Of a stretch of DNA of 64,000 nucleotides, positions 50,464-61,400 are shown piece after piece. Positions within the stretch are counted from its first letter, which is position 1. Each line of letters begins with the position of its first letter. The position numbers and the translations under genes are program-made. The DNA lies in NCBI RefSeq assembly GCF_035046505.1, contig NC_089822.1, positions 94,331,659 to 94,395,658 of the forward strand. Reading direction: 5' to 3'. The DNA is from Tiliqua scincoides (lineage: Eukaryota > Chordata > Lepidosauria > Squamata > Scincidae). The notes under the pieces were generated by a model that saw nothing but the letters and a program-made list of their open reading frames with translations, did not search any database and was not told the origin of the DNA.

Positions 50464-50823
50464 CTCCCACTTATTCTCTCCCTGACCACTGAAGAGAAGG
50501 ATGCAGTTTCCTGAGCTCTTGATAATGATGGACAGCCATTATGAGCATCACCTCATATAAACAAAGGGCCCAGCTATAGGGAACCACTGTTCCATTAGTA
50601 CGATCCTCTAATACTTCAGAAGATGTGTATGCTTGAGAAACTGTATTTCTTTTGAAACCTTAACCACCTCTGCTGCTGTGTGTGTTTTTTTAAATGCAGC
50701 AAACTGAGTGGTGGAATTTCCCACAGGAAAAGTGTTCTTCTGCTGATTGCTCCACTTGCTAGAAAACCCACAACCCCCTTCTCCAACAGCACAGAGGCTA
50801 GAAAGTGTAGGTGCGCAGCTGTG

Positions 50824-51780
50824 CAGGGATGAGAACTCGTGTCAATTGACTCCAGTCTAAAACACATGTTTGTGTGACTTGTGCATAACTTGAGTCATGC
50901 ATCTCTGTGACTCAGGACTTAACTTGGGTTTTGGACCACTGACGCGGAAATAGGTCCCCACATGTACAGACTCGAGCCTGTCTGTGTCCGGGTGTGCTTG
51001 CTTGCTTTTTCTGTGGGCTCCGCATCACGTGAAAGACCTCCTGTGGTGATCCAGATGCTGGCAATGACTGGCATGAGCAGCAGAGTGGGTTAGTTCCAGC
51101 CAGGATGCAGAAACTGGGTGGGGAGGGAGTGAGGGGAGGAGAAAGGGTTAAGGTTTTTGCTTTGGACGGCTGAATTGAGCACAAGGTGGATGGGAGGAGG
51201 AATGGGGGTCCAGTCAGCTCAGGAGGGAGGGAGGTGGGAATGACCTTCCTTGTCCATCTCTAAGGAACAGACAATCCATTGGACAAAGAATGGGTTGCCT
51301 GATTTTTTTTTCCCCTCTGGATGAGGGAGGAGGAAGGGGGTTGGTTGGCCATAAGGAAAAGGAGGTGGGAAGAGTGGGGATGCGGTTCCTAGAGCAATGC
51401 CTCCAGCCTGCACATAACTCTGAACCTGAAAGTAAGTAGGCGGTGATGTCAGTGTGATGTATTTTGCATCACTGCAACTCATTTCTGCATTTGGAGTGAT
51501 GTCTGCTGGTGGGGGGGGGGGAGACAACTGCATATTTCTTGGGCACATTTTTGTGTCATTACACCTCACACAACCCTACCAACACCTCTGTTTTTTTCTG
51601 CAAACCTGTGCCTGACATGTGTATCGAAAAACCTTGTGACTCGAATCAAAACGAGTCAGTAAAGGGCTCTGGACAAGTCCTGACGGCCACTCATTATGAC
51701 TTGTGTATAAGTCAAATCAAAGGGGGCGCAGACTTGGGTCTTGACTTGAGTCTGCAGGAGGTGCATCCAGCACATCCCTG
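50824..51780. mobile_element. hAT-type element with GACTCGAGTC-like motifs
   Basis: CAGGGATGAGAACTCGTGTC to CCAGCACATCCCTG, flanked by CAGCTGTG and GCCCTGTG (6 of 8). Relative of 20072-21187: both contain CTGTGTCTG/CTGTCTGT...GGGTGTGCTTGCTT and repeated GACTT/GACTC motifs. Confidence 0.55.
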
Positions 51781-51788
51781 GCCCTGTG

Positions 51789-52978
51789 TCAGTCATAGCT
51801 TGAAGGGCAGGAGGCGCCAGTCTGCACAGTCCAGCCTCTGTGGTGTCTTGTGACTATCAGCAGGTCACTATGATTGGCCCCTAAGGTGAGTTACTAAGCA
51901 TCAGCAGCCTGAGCTGATTGGAGGAGGCTGCCTGCACGGAGGGGCTGAGCTGTCAAGGAACAGGAGCTAAATTGGAGGACATTCAACCACATTTACATGA
52001 CAAGTGTGGAAAAAATGCCGGGGGGGGACGACAACCCCCCCTGGCCCCCCCTAGCTATGGCCCTGGATCCCTACCTGCACTGCTCCTCAGAGCTAGATGA
52101 TTGCTGAAACAGTACCAAAAGCTCCACATACCTTGGCTACAGCATGCTGGTGTGTAAAGCTGTGTCACTCCACCCTCCATTTGTTACCACAGGCAAGAGT
52201 AGGGTCACCGCCATTGTTTTTAATAAGGATCAATTGGGGGGGGGCACGGAATCTGGCAGCCACAAAAATTCCAAAGCGTTTTGTGTGAATCTACTTTTCT
52301 GAGGCATTGTACTGAATCATTTAAAAGCAGGCAGCAGTGTTTATGAAATGCAGTATATGGAATCAGTTACAGTACAATTCTTGAATGGGAAGAAGATTTT
52401 TTTGAAATGTGGCCCAGTTTTCATAGCAGCTGTTTACTTTTGTTTTTGTACTGCAGGAATCTTCATTAAAGAAGATTAATGCTTATATTGTTGCCTGATA
52501 CGGCAGCTGTTTCAGCTCTCCTTTTTCAGGTTCCCTTCCCTTCCTCCTGGTCTACAAGCAGTACCTGATATAGAGTTTTAAATTCTTGCACAAAAACTTT
52601 TCACCAATTCTTAAGAATCTAAAGATTTACCTAAAATCTGGATTGGAACTTGTAGGTTATCTACAGATAGAGGTCCAATTGGTTCCTGTGATATGTGATT
52701 GCCTGAGTTATCAGCCCCTATATCTGGGCCTGGTCAGCCAAACCCAGTAAAGGCCCGACTACCAAAACGTAGAGCTTACTGGGGGGCTACACTGGGGATG
52801 TGTGCTGCACATTTCAGTTGTTCTTAACGTTAAGAAGCTGTTAAGATTAGAGGAAACAAATGGGTTTTCATGTGCTTATTGATGACATATTTTATGTACT
52901 TTTCATAAAATTCATATTCCATCTTATTGAAACTAATATCAAGGTGGCTTACAAAATTAACATTTGGCTACATCCTAA
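51789..52978. other. Intergenic, nothing recognised
   Basis: 51850-52070 contains a G- and C-rich stretch ending TAGCTATGGCCCTGG, perhaps an eroded inverted-repeat element. The rest is blank, as is 55801-56394. Confidence 0.35.
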
Positions 52979-53320
52979 TAGCCCAATCCTACCCCCCCCC
53001 CCACCAGTCCCTACACACAGTGCCAGTGATGGAGCACATGCTGCATTCTGTGATGGTGGTGGTGGGGGGTGGGTGGAGTGGGGCAATGGCCCTGGTGAGG
53101 GAAGTAAAAATTTTATATACATTAACTCCCCCCCACACCAACTGGCCTCCATTGGGTCTGCTTGGATCTATGAAAGCTATTTAGCTGGCATAAGTTCAAG
53201 GAGAGTCGGGGGGGCGTGTTGGACTGAGAAAGGGGAATAGGACCTTGGTGTGCACCATTGCTCCTGTAATCCACTTTCTCCTCAACTGTCCTGGCTGGGC
53301 CTGCTCCTCACTCTGACTGA
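52979..53320. mobile_element. Harbinger-like MITE relative, partial
   Basis: It starts AGCCCAATCCTACC and holds family blocks (ATGGAGCACATGCTGCATTC, CATTGGGTCTGC). The far end is unclear. It is rich in C and G homopolymers. Confidence 0.35.
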
Positions 53321-53321
53321 C

Positions 53322-53503
53322 AGCCCAATCATCTGCATGTCTACTAAGAAGTAAGTCTCATTAGGGTCAGTTGGGCTTACTCCCAGGAAAGTGTGGTTAG
53401 GATTGGGCTGTTAGGGCACAATCCTAACCAGGTCTACTCAGAAGTAAGTCCTATTTTGTTCAGTGGGGCTTACTCTCAGGAAAGTGTGGTTAGGATTGCA
53501 GCC
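53322..53503. repeat. 80-bp palindromic repeats, two in tandem
   Basis: Copies at 53322-53412 and 53413-53503 both contain AGAAGTAAGTC and CAGGAAAGTGTGGTTAGGAT, and the second follows the first directly. Confidence 0.8.
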
Positions 53504-53924
53504 TTATTTATTTATACCCCACCTTTCTACCATGCTCAAGGGGATTGAAGGCAACTTTCAATAAAACATCAATACAATTGTAAATAAATAATACTAAAAC
53601 ATTAATATAAAAACAATCAATGGATCTCAGTTAAAATTACATTTCACTTAAAAAAAACTGGTGGCAGCATGGGATAGAGGAGGTTTGTCTTGGCAGCCAT
53701 GGCCCACACAATAGAGACTTTTGTGCTATCATTCAGGGAATTATGTTGCTGGATTGTGAGATCTGTTTGGGCTGCCTGTTTAGTCTGTCATAACTAAGTA
53801 GTAAATAGTAAGTCCCATTAAAACCAAAATTTTGAAATCAAAATGCTATAATTATTAAAAACAACAACTGATATACAATTATCAGTTATAATAATTACAA
53901 TTATTAAAAACAACAACTCTGTCA

Positions 53925-54508
53925 GTCCGCTTCTCCAGGGGCTACATTGGCTGCCCATTCATTTCTGGGCCCAATTCAAGGTGCTGGTCTTGACCTTTAA
54001 AGCCCTATACTGCTTTGGGCCAGGCTATCTTAGAGATCGCCTACTCCTGTACAATCCGGCTCGTCCTCTCAGGTCATCAGAGAAGGCCTTTTTACATGTG
54101 CTGCCGCCTAAAGAGGTACGTGGGGCAGTGGCAAGAAATAGGGCCTTCTCAGTAGTGGCACCAATGTTATGGAACTCCCTTCCCCTTGACTTGAGAATGG
54201 CCCCCTCCCTTGAGACCTTTCGGTGAGGCTTGAAGACCTTGTTGTTTACACAAGCCTTCTGACTCTATGGCCTTTTTAACATCTTTTATACATCTTTTAG
54301 TTTTTTACAGGCGTGATTCCTCCTTGAACTGCTGTTTTATGCTCTTTTTATTCTGACTTTTATCTGATTACTGTTTTTTATGGTTTCTCTTAATGTGTTT
54401 TTAATATGTTTTTATCTGTTAAATTATGTTTTAATTTGTTTTTTTTAATATGTTGTAAGCCGCCCTGGGTCCCTTTGGGGAGAAGGGCGGGATAAAAATA
54501 AAGTTTAT
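53925..54508 (+). mobile_element. L2-type LINE 3' end
   Basis: The reading frame gives LQGLHWLPIHFWAQFKVLVL, TFKALYCFGPGYL, RNRAFSVVAPMLWNSLPLDL, the C-terminal signature of L2/CR1 proteins, then a 3'UTR ending GCCGCCCTGGGTCCCTTTGG and GGGATAAAAATAAAG. A stop falls near codon RF at about 54225. Confidence 0.75.
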
Positions 54509-54510
54509 TT

Positions 54511-54578
<68 letters not shown>

Positions 54579-54594
54579 TTATTATTATTATTAT
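54509..54594. repeat. (TA)n and (ATT)n microsatellite after the LINE
   Basis: About 37 TA units with one G interruption, then seven ATT units. It abuts the LINE 3' end and probably grew from its tail. Confidence 0.95.
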
Positions 54595-54629
54595 ATACAA
54601 TAAGTTATGCATGCACAATTATCGCCTTA

Positions 54630-55800
54630 CAGCCCAATCCTAAAGAAATCCCTGCACAGTGAGGTAGTTGTGCTAGTGCTGGCTACATTGCATCCTGCAG
54701 TGAATTTTTGACTGCTGGAGGTTGTAATGCATGATCTTGCAGTGCAAGATCCCTCAAGGAGATAGGTGTGGTGTCAACAGTGGCCCCTTGCTCTGGCAGG
54801 GCCTTAGATTGCAGTGAGTGTGCTGCACAGCTGCAACCACTGGAGGCAAAAAGGGCCTCAGAGTTAAAAGCAGCTCCTGCAGGAAGGAAAAAGGGTGTGG
54901 GTAGTAGGAGGAGGAAAGCTTGGAGGGAGGAAGGAGAGAGAACTGATGGATTAATGGACTCGGGACTAATGGACTGGTTGATGGACTACTGTACTTGCTG
55001 ACTGATCCATGGACTTACTGGCTAATAGGGAGACAGGCGAATGAACTTCTGAGCATTGTTGGAATGTGGACTGCTGGAACAGAGTGGACTGGTGTATGGC
55101 TGCCATGCCCAAGACCTGCTGAGGACCAAGGTGTTGCTGTCATGGCTGGAGAAGCTGCTGGCAGGAGAGGGGAGGAAGGAGGACCTCTGCAGGTTGCAGG
55201 TGAGCTGCCCTGGTCGTGGGGTGCTGCCATTTGGAACTAGGGCCATTGTTGGGGAACAAAGGGGAGCTAAGTAGTTTAAAGTGAGTATAGGTTCTGTAGT
55301 CAAAGCTTGGACCAGGAATTTGGCAAAACATAGGTCTGCTTGGGGTAAGGGGGACATTTCTTTTCTTGCCTCAGGTCAAGCCCCCGCAGCCACTATGGGT
55401 CAACATAGACTGCACCAATGATATTGCTGGTGCAAGTCTGAGGAGTTCTGTGTAAGCAGATCAGGCCCAAGAAGGGGGTTAGAATTTGGCATGCATCACC
55501 CTCACCAAACCTGCTGCTGCATGGGCCTGATCTAACCACCCACCCAATTTTCTCTGTAATCCCTCATTCTCACCCCAATCAACTCCTCCCTGCCCTCCCC
55601 TTGCTGCATTCTGCCCCCTGCATTGGACACACCTGCTCCATCAGACTTGCAGTTTCTCTGCAAGCACACACAGGAAGGCCCCGTCTGCCTGCTGGTGCAC
55701 CAGTTCCCTGCACTGCCCCAAAGTGCTTTATGGCACTTTTGCAGCAGTCAGTACTGGTGGAACATTCGTTCCATCAACACAGACCTTGGTTCAGATTTGG
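54630..55800. mobile_element. Harbinger-like MITE, long type, split by an LTR-like insert
   Basis: The left part 54630-54722 begins CAGCCCAATCCTAAAG. The right part from 55336 resembles the inverse of 6118-6560 (GCACCAATGATATTGCTGGT, GCAGATCAGGCCCA). The insert is 54723-55330. The right limit is approximate. Confidence 0.4.
54723..55330. mobile_element. Solo-LTR-like insert, family unresolved
   Basis: 608 bp starting TGTAATG and ending GGCAAAACA, flanked by AGGT on both sides (54719-54722, 55332-55335). It is a longer relative of 26105-26441. A GGACT-rich block (54943-55020) is present only in this copy. No internal region is seen. It looks old. Confidence 0.45.
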
Positions 55801-56394
55801 CCATTAAATGATGGAAAGAAATCATGTGTGTAGATTGTGTATCAAGTGGCTACAAATGCAATTAAAACATTACATATTAAAAAAACTGAGCAAAGGGAGT
55901 GGATGCTGAAGACACCCCTTGTCTGAAGTACCAATTAGGTTTAAAATTCTATTCAAATAGGCAGAAGAAATCTGAGTTGCTCTAGTGAAAATGTTTGGCA
56001 AGGGAGGGTTAACTTAAAACTATGTTTTTGAAAGAGCAATACAGTGTGAAATTGATCCTTATCATCTTAATTTAATTTAAAAGAAATTATAAACCACCCC
56101 CCAGCAATCAACAGTATCTTAATTAAAAGTTATGGCTAATTAACCAATTATTTAATCTAGTTTTATGGTCAGGAGACATGTTTTAAGACCAGCCATCTCA
56201 TAGCACCTCCTCAAACCTAAATTTACAGCTTTCTTCCTGTTCCAAAATTGCATGCAATCCATGCCAAATTATCACAAAAAGACTGATAATTGTTGCAAGC
56301 ATACACTTTGGATATAGAAAATCTTCTTCTCTCTAAGCCTTTTTCTATGTGGATGGTTGGAGGGTCTTTCTTAATGGCCTTTAATGGCTAATAA

Positions 56395-56857
56395 CAGCCC
56401 AATCCTGAGCTTCCTGGTGCCTGCTGGAGGAGCAAAACCAATGCAGCTGGGTGCTAGGAAGCAGCTGGAGGTCTCCTGGGGGAAGGAGACTTTAATCTCC
56501 TTCCCCCTGGAAAAGCCCCAAGTCCCACAATGGGGCTTCTCAAGTCAGCACAGGCTATTTTTCCAGCCTGACACAGAGTTGAGGATACTGCGGAGCAGAG
56601 TTCTGTCAATTCTGCACCCCCTCCCACCCCAGTGCCTCCCCCACCCTCATTCCACCATCCCCTGCCCCTAGTGGCCTCACTGCCACCTGGCAGTTGCACT
56701 TACCCCCAGTGATGGCACATCCTCTTCCTGCCAACACTGGGCCCAGCACCTGACTAGTGCAGACCCTGTGCAAATGCTCCTTACATGCCGGGTGCCATAA
56801 ATGTACTTTATGGCACCCGTTAACAGCACTAGTGCTTGGTGACTTTAGGATTGGGCT
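56395..56857. mobile_element. Harbinger-like MITE, long type
   Basis: It runs from CAGCCCAATCCTGAGCTTCC to GACTTTAGGATTGGGCTC, preceded by TAA. It carries no coding frame of note. Confidence 0.5.
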
Positions 56858-56862
56858 CTGGT

Positions 56863-57030
56863 GGGGCCCAATCCTCTCCAACTTTCCAGCACTTTTGCAG
56901 CCACAATGCAGCCCCAAGGCAAGGGAACAAATGTTCCCTTACCTTGAGGAGGCCTCTGTGACTGCTCCCTCACCACGGGATGCAGTGAATGCCTCATTGG
57001 CATGGCTACACCAGTGCTGGAAAGTTGGTT
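56863..57030. mobile_element. Harbinger-like MITE, short type
   Basis: GGCCCAATCCTCTCCAACTT to CTGGAAAGTTGGTTAG, with the internal block GCAGCCCCAAGGCAAGGGAA. The last bases of the right end are lost. Confidence 0.55.
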
Positions 57031-57523
57031 AGTGATATGTGCAGAACATGGGCTCAGTTGACTGCTGTAACTTGGCCTGGTAGGATCGTAGCTCTGCCTT
57101 TCATGAGCCAATAGACAGCCTGTCTCAGTTTGTCTGAGCCAATAGTTACAAAGTTTTGTCTGAGCCAATGGGCTCACTGTTGAGGAAAGTGAACTGTGTA
57201 GGACCTTGTAACAAGCCCTTGAGAGTTGGAGGACCAAATGGGAAACTGCTGCATTGGAGAGACAGAAGGAGGACTGGGAGGGGCTGAGCAGGAGAGGCTG
57301 CAGTACCATCAAAAGAAAGGTAGAGGGCTGCTGTGTGCAGAGCCACTGAGGCTATAAAAGGAGCTGCACCAGCAGAGAGCTCAGAGACACCAGGGAAGAG
57401 CTGCTGAGAGGAGCTTCAAGACTGGATTCTGCAGAACGTGAGACCAAGCCACAGAGCTGCTGTGAGGAGCTTTGGGGAGCGTCTGCAGAGAAGGAGCTGG
57501 AAGAGCAAGCTGTACAGGGAGAA
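57031..57523 (+). promoter_or_regulatory. Promoter-like module, possibly an LTR: repeated CCAAT boxes and TATA box
   Basis: TGAGCCAATAG-type CCAAT boxes occur three times at 57097-57169 (two of them as GTCTGAGCCAAT), followed 190 bases later by CTATAAAAGGAG (57351). Downstream, GAGCTGC/GAGCTGCTG motifs recur to 57470. No gene follows before the next transposon. It could be an old solo LTR or an orphan promoter, and this is an inference from motifs only. Confidence 0.3.
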
Positions 57524-58071
57524 CAGGGGTGGACAAACATTTTGGCAGGAGGGCCACATCATCTCTCTAACACTGTGTCAGAAGCCGGGGGGGGGGAGAA
57601 TTTACATTTAAAATTTGAATAAATTTACATTAATGAATACATTAGAGACAGAACTTATATGAATGAAATAATTTTACTGGGCTTATTTATAATACACATG
57701 AGAACTATAATACAGGCATGTAGAATCACGTGAGAACTATGAATTGTTTGCCATACCTTTTGCACAGTGAAAACATACAGACCAAACCAGAAACACATGG
57801 AGACATAAGTTGTTCAGAGGTAATGGGGGTGGTGGTAAAATAATGCCCAGGGAAAAGCAGAAAACACATGGAGACTATAAATGGCCTTGCTCTAACTTGG
57901 CCCACAGCTTAAGTCTAGTGGTCTCGATCAGCAGTCATGGGCCAACATGGGCTTCAACTGTCCATCTCTGATGGGCCAGAGGCTCTTTGGAGACTGGGGG
58001 CTCCCTGCAGGCAGGATTGGGGGACTCCAAGAACTGCAAATGGCCCCCAGGTTGGGGTTTGCCCACTCCTG
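57524..58071. mobile_element. hAT-like element
   Basis: CAGGGGTGGACAAACATTTT to GGGTTTGCCCACTCCTG are matching inverted ends. No 8-bp duplication is visible. It lies 271 bases past the CHRNA6 stop, so possibly in its 3'UTR. Confidence 0.55.
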
Positions 58072-58342
58072 TCCTAGAAGATGCCACAGAACCCTTTATA
58101 ATAAGCTGGAGTGTTCATTGTAGATGTGCAGGGGATTCTCGGCAGACAAGTCAGTGCTGTCTGCTGAAGGGTACCCTGAAGGATGAAAAACACTGCCTAA
58201 AAGTACCTGGGAAGAAAACACAGCTCTTTTGCCCTGAATTGAAACGAATGTTCTATCACTTTTTGCAGATGAGTGACTTGGATATGAAACTGAAAAAAAA
58301 ATGTGAGGATCAAATAACAGTGCAACTTGGATCATCAGTGTG

Positions 58343-58465
58343 TTATGTGTCTGCTACCAAAGGCTGTAGAAATAATCCCACAGTTCCAAATACACAGAGA
58401 ATTATGAATACCCAAAGGAACACTCGGTCAATTACCATGGCAACATATTTCCAGTCATCTTCCAC
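58343..58465 (-). CDS. CHRNA6: CHRNA6 coding exon 6 (M4) with stop codon
   Basis: The acceptor is TGTGTTGCAG on the minus strand. It encodes [20 protein letters not shown] to [10 protein letters not shown] and stops at TAA (58345-58343). Human ends LLGNTGKS, so the tail after QPL is shorter and different here. Confidence 0.96.
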   Translation of the reverse strand: MEDDWKYVAMVIDRVFLWVFIILCVFGTVGLFLQPLVADT

Positions 58466-61400
58466 CTGCAACACACAATAAAAACACATAATAATTAATG
58501 GAATAGGGATACACAGAATCTGACTTTTTTTAATACAGTAAAACAATACATGGGGTCTCGGCTACGCGAACTGTCTTAGCCATTGGATGTTAGCATTGTT
58601 CAGTAAGCACTTGAAGATCCAAAAGAAGCTGGGTCATTTGGAAGGTCCAATGTATCTTAATATCCCATGTTAAGAGGACATCAGAAAATTTTGCTGAATC
58701 CCTGTTCACTTGCAAGCCCAACATTCCTCCTGTTTTGGAATAAACTGCTGCCAAGTCCCATTGCCACAAATACTGCTCATCTATATATTCATCTTTGGAG
58801 TTAGCAATTGGGGAGACAGATGTTGTCACTCAGAAGTCTGCATTAAGCTTTGGGCTTGGCAGCTGCTGACCCCTATCACAAAATCTTGCTCTGAGGCAGA
58901 CATATGAACAAGGACATCCTCTCGTGCTCCTGTCATGGATTTGAGCTCCTCCACAGTGCTGCCACTCATGATGTCTGAGCTGCTGGTAGGGAACATGACC
59001 TTTTTAAAGAGCTTGGTACAAGGAACCAAATGGTCATACCTTTTGCCTTAACAAGCTTCCGAATAATTTTCATAGTGCAAAGACCCCAATTGGCTGGAGT
59101 CCTACTCTGTTGTTTACTTAGCATAATGATTATTCCAGACTTGGTTTTAAAGCTGTAATCCAACCTTATATGTACCATTGGCTATCTCTCAAGATAGCTC
59201 CTTCATTCCCATGCATCAGCATCGCTCTATAGAATTCAATATAATGTCATTGATTGAACATCGTTCTGGTATCAGGGCCCCCATTTCCACAGTTCTTCTA
59301 AGTGCTGTACTCAGTGGTTTAATGCTGAACCCAATGATCCCCTCCTCAAGCATGCATTATTTATTAGTTTAAATAAGCAAAGTCATTGGACTTTATGGAT
59401 GCTCATATTTAAAAGCCGTCTTTCCTTTTGTTCACTTCAAAACAAAAAGCCCACAAATCAATATTATTTCACTAGCAGAATGCATACCCAGTGATGAGAA
59501 TGTATATAAAGAAGCTGTCCTGGTGGTTGTTTACCACTGTGTGCCCATCTTCGTTCTTCACTCTTCTGTTCTAGGCCTGTCTAGACTTTGTCCCTTTCAA
59601 ATCAGGGTCAAGCATGTGCAGCACAAAGGTTAACCAGAGAATGGAACACTACTATATAAGGTGTGGACTGGACCATGGGTGTAGTTGAGGGGGAGAGAAC
59701 AGAGCGCCAGGACTTCTTCCATAGCAGGAATGGTGAGGTCATCAGCCACAGTACTTAACCGCTACCTTTCAAAGGACCATAGACTTTTTTAAGTGGCAGG
59801 AGAAGAAAGTGCTTTAATGAAGAAACGTAAAGTTGATTTTTTTTTTCTAAATAGCATAGTCTTAATGAAACCCCTGGGGGCTGGGGGATAAGAATAGGCC
59901 CTCAGTTTGGCTGTACTTGTCATAAGAGGCAACTAAACAGCCACTGGGTAGATGGGACTCCTTAGCCTGGGAAGGCAGCTCATCTGAGAGAAGGAAAACT
60001 GATCCCACTGCCTTGTGGCTACATCCAGTTATGGAAAGGCTTCAGGAGTCAACCTTGAGGCAAAATCCAGAGCCGGAGTCCCTGAGGCAGTTCATGGCTG
60101 AACACAGTCACGTTCTGGCAACTCCTGCAAAGCGAACTAACCATATTGGCCTCTGCCTTTCCATTGGACCATTTCAGCGACGTGGAGAGGGAGGATTTAC
60201 TATTATAGGGTAATAGTCTATCCTCTATACCTACTTTACCCAGGCTTCGCGCACTGGAGAGGACACTGTTCCAGAACAACTAATCAGAGCGCGATAACAT
60301 AGTCTTCTGAGACTGAAGGATGCCAACATGGAGTCTTAATGAGGTGTGACTAGTGGGCATGGTTAGGGTGGTGTCAAGACAAGCTCCTGCACTTCAAAAT
60401 TACCACTACACCACTGATGACCTTAAGATGGAGACAGAATTCTGGGAGGCCAAAGGGGGAAAGCATTGCAGTGATGGGTGACTTCAAATTAATGTGTTGA
60501 CTGCAGTAAAAAGTGGAACAAGTCAGACAAAACTTGCTGCATGTATATCCTGAAGCAGTGGCTTTCTAGAAGAGAAACATTTTCCTGGCATACTTGGTAA
60601 TCATTGTTGCACACATAAATGAGAATCTTAGGGCGTAATCCCGACTGCAACCTGGGCCTATGTAAGTCCCTTGTGCCAGCCCATCATTGTCATGAAAGTG
60701 CCATAAAGCAGTTTTGTGCTGACTTTAGAGCAAGGAAGCTGACACGGGGCCCGCTCAGCTGGTCTGAAAGGGGAGTCTGCGGCAGCTGAGGTTGACCGAT
60801 GTGGGAGTCTGAGGGTGTGTGGGGAGGGTGGGGGAGGAGGCGTTTCAGGCAAGGGAGGATGGGCAGCAGGTGGTAGGGCCAGGATCCGGCACTTATGCTG
60901 GATCCTATCCCCATTTCCAGGCAACCTGGACCAGCCCCAGGCGGCTTGGATCTGTGTCACCTCTTTAGGTGGTGCAGATGCGAGTAGCCCCATTGGGGCT
61001 GCTGCAGCACGTCTCCTGACAAGAGGAAGCAATTCCCCTTGACCTGAGCTGCTTTCAGCCCCAATCCTGCCTTGGATCTAGCGCAGGTCTGCTAGCCTGC
61101 CTGCTCCAGGGCAAGTTAGGATTAGGCTGCCCCTCCCTATAGAACATACTTCTTTTCTATTGAAATGGTAAGGAGCAAAGAAAACGCAACAGCTCCCAGA
61201 ATAATTGCATTATTTACACTGCAGCAGCTGTTCAAGTACTGCACTGAGATTAACACTCCTCTTCTGCCAGGTTCTATGTGGAAAAGATAAATCGTCTGCA
61301 GAAAAGATATATTGCAGCTGAAGAGGGTTGGGGGTCTTTTTTCCTTTGGGGGCAGTGAATAAATTGTCTGTTTTGTTCCTGTGTTTTGACTGTAACTCAT

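Noticed and set aside
50226-50492. 88-residue frame with FLSFFLSF repeats
   Set aside because: Translation of the (CTTT)n microsatellite.
52860-53240. 126-residue plus-strand frame
   Set aside because: Pro/Gly-rich composition from C and G runs in a transposon remnant, with no domain.
56845-57312. 155-residue minus-strand frame
   Set aside because: Runs through a MITE and the promoter-like module, with no recognisable domain.
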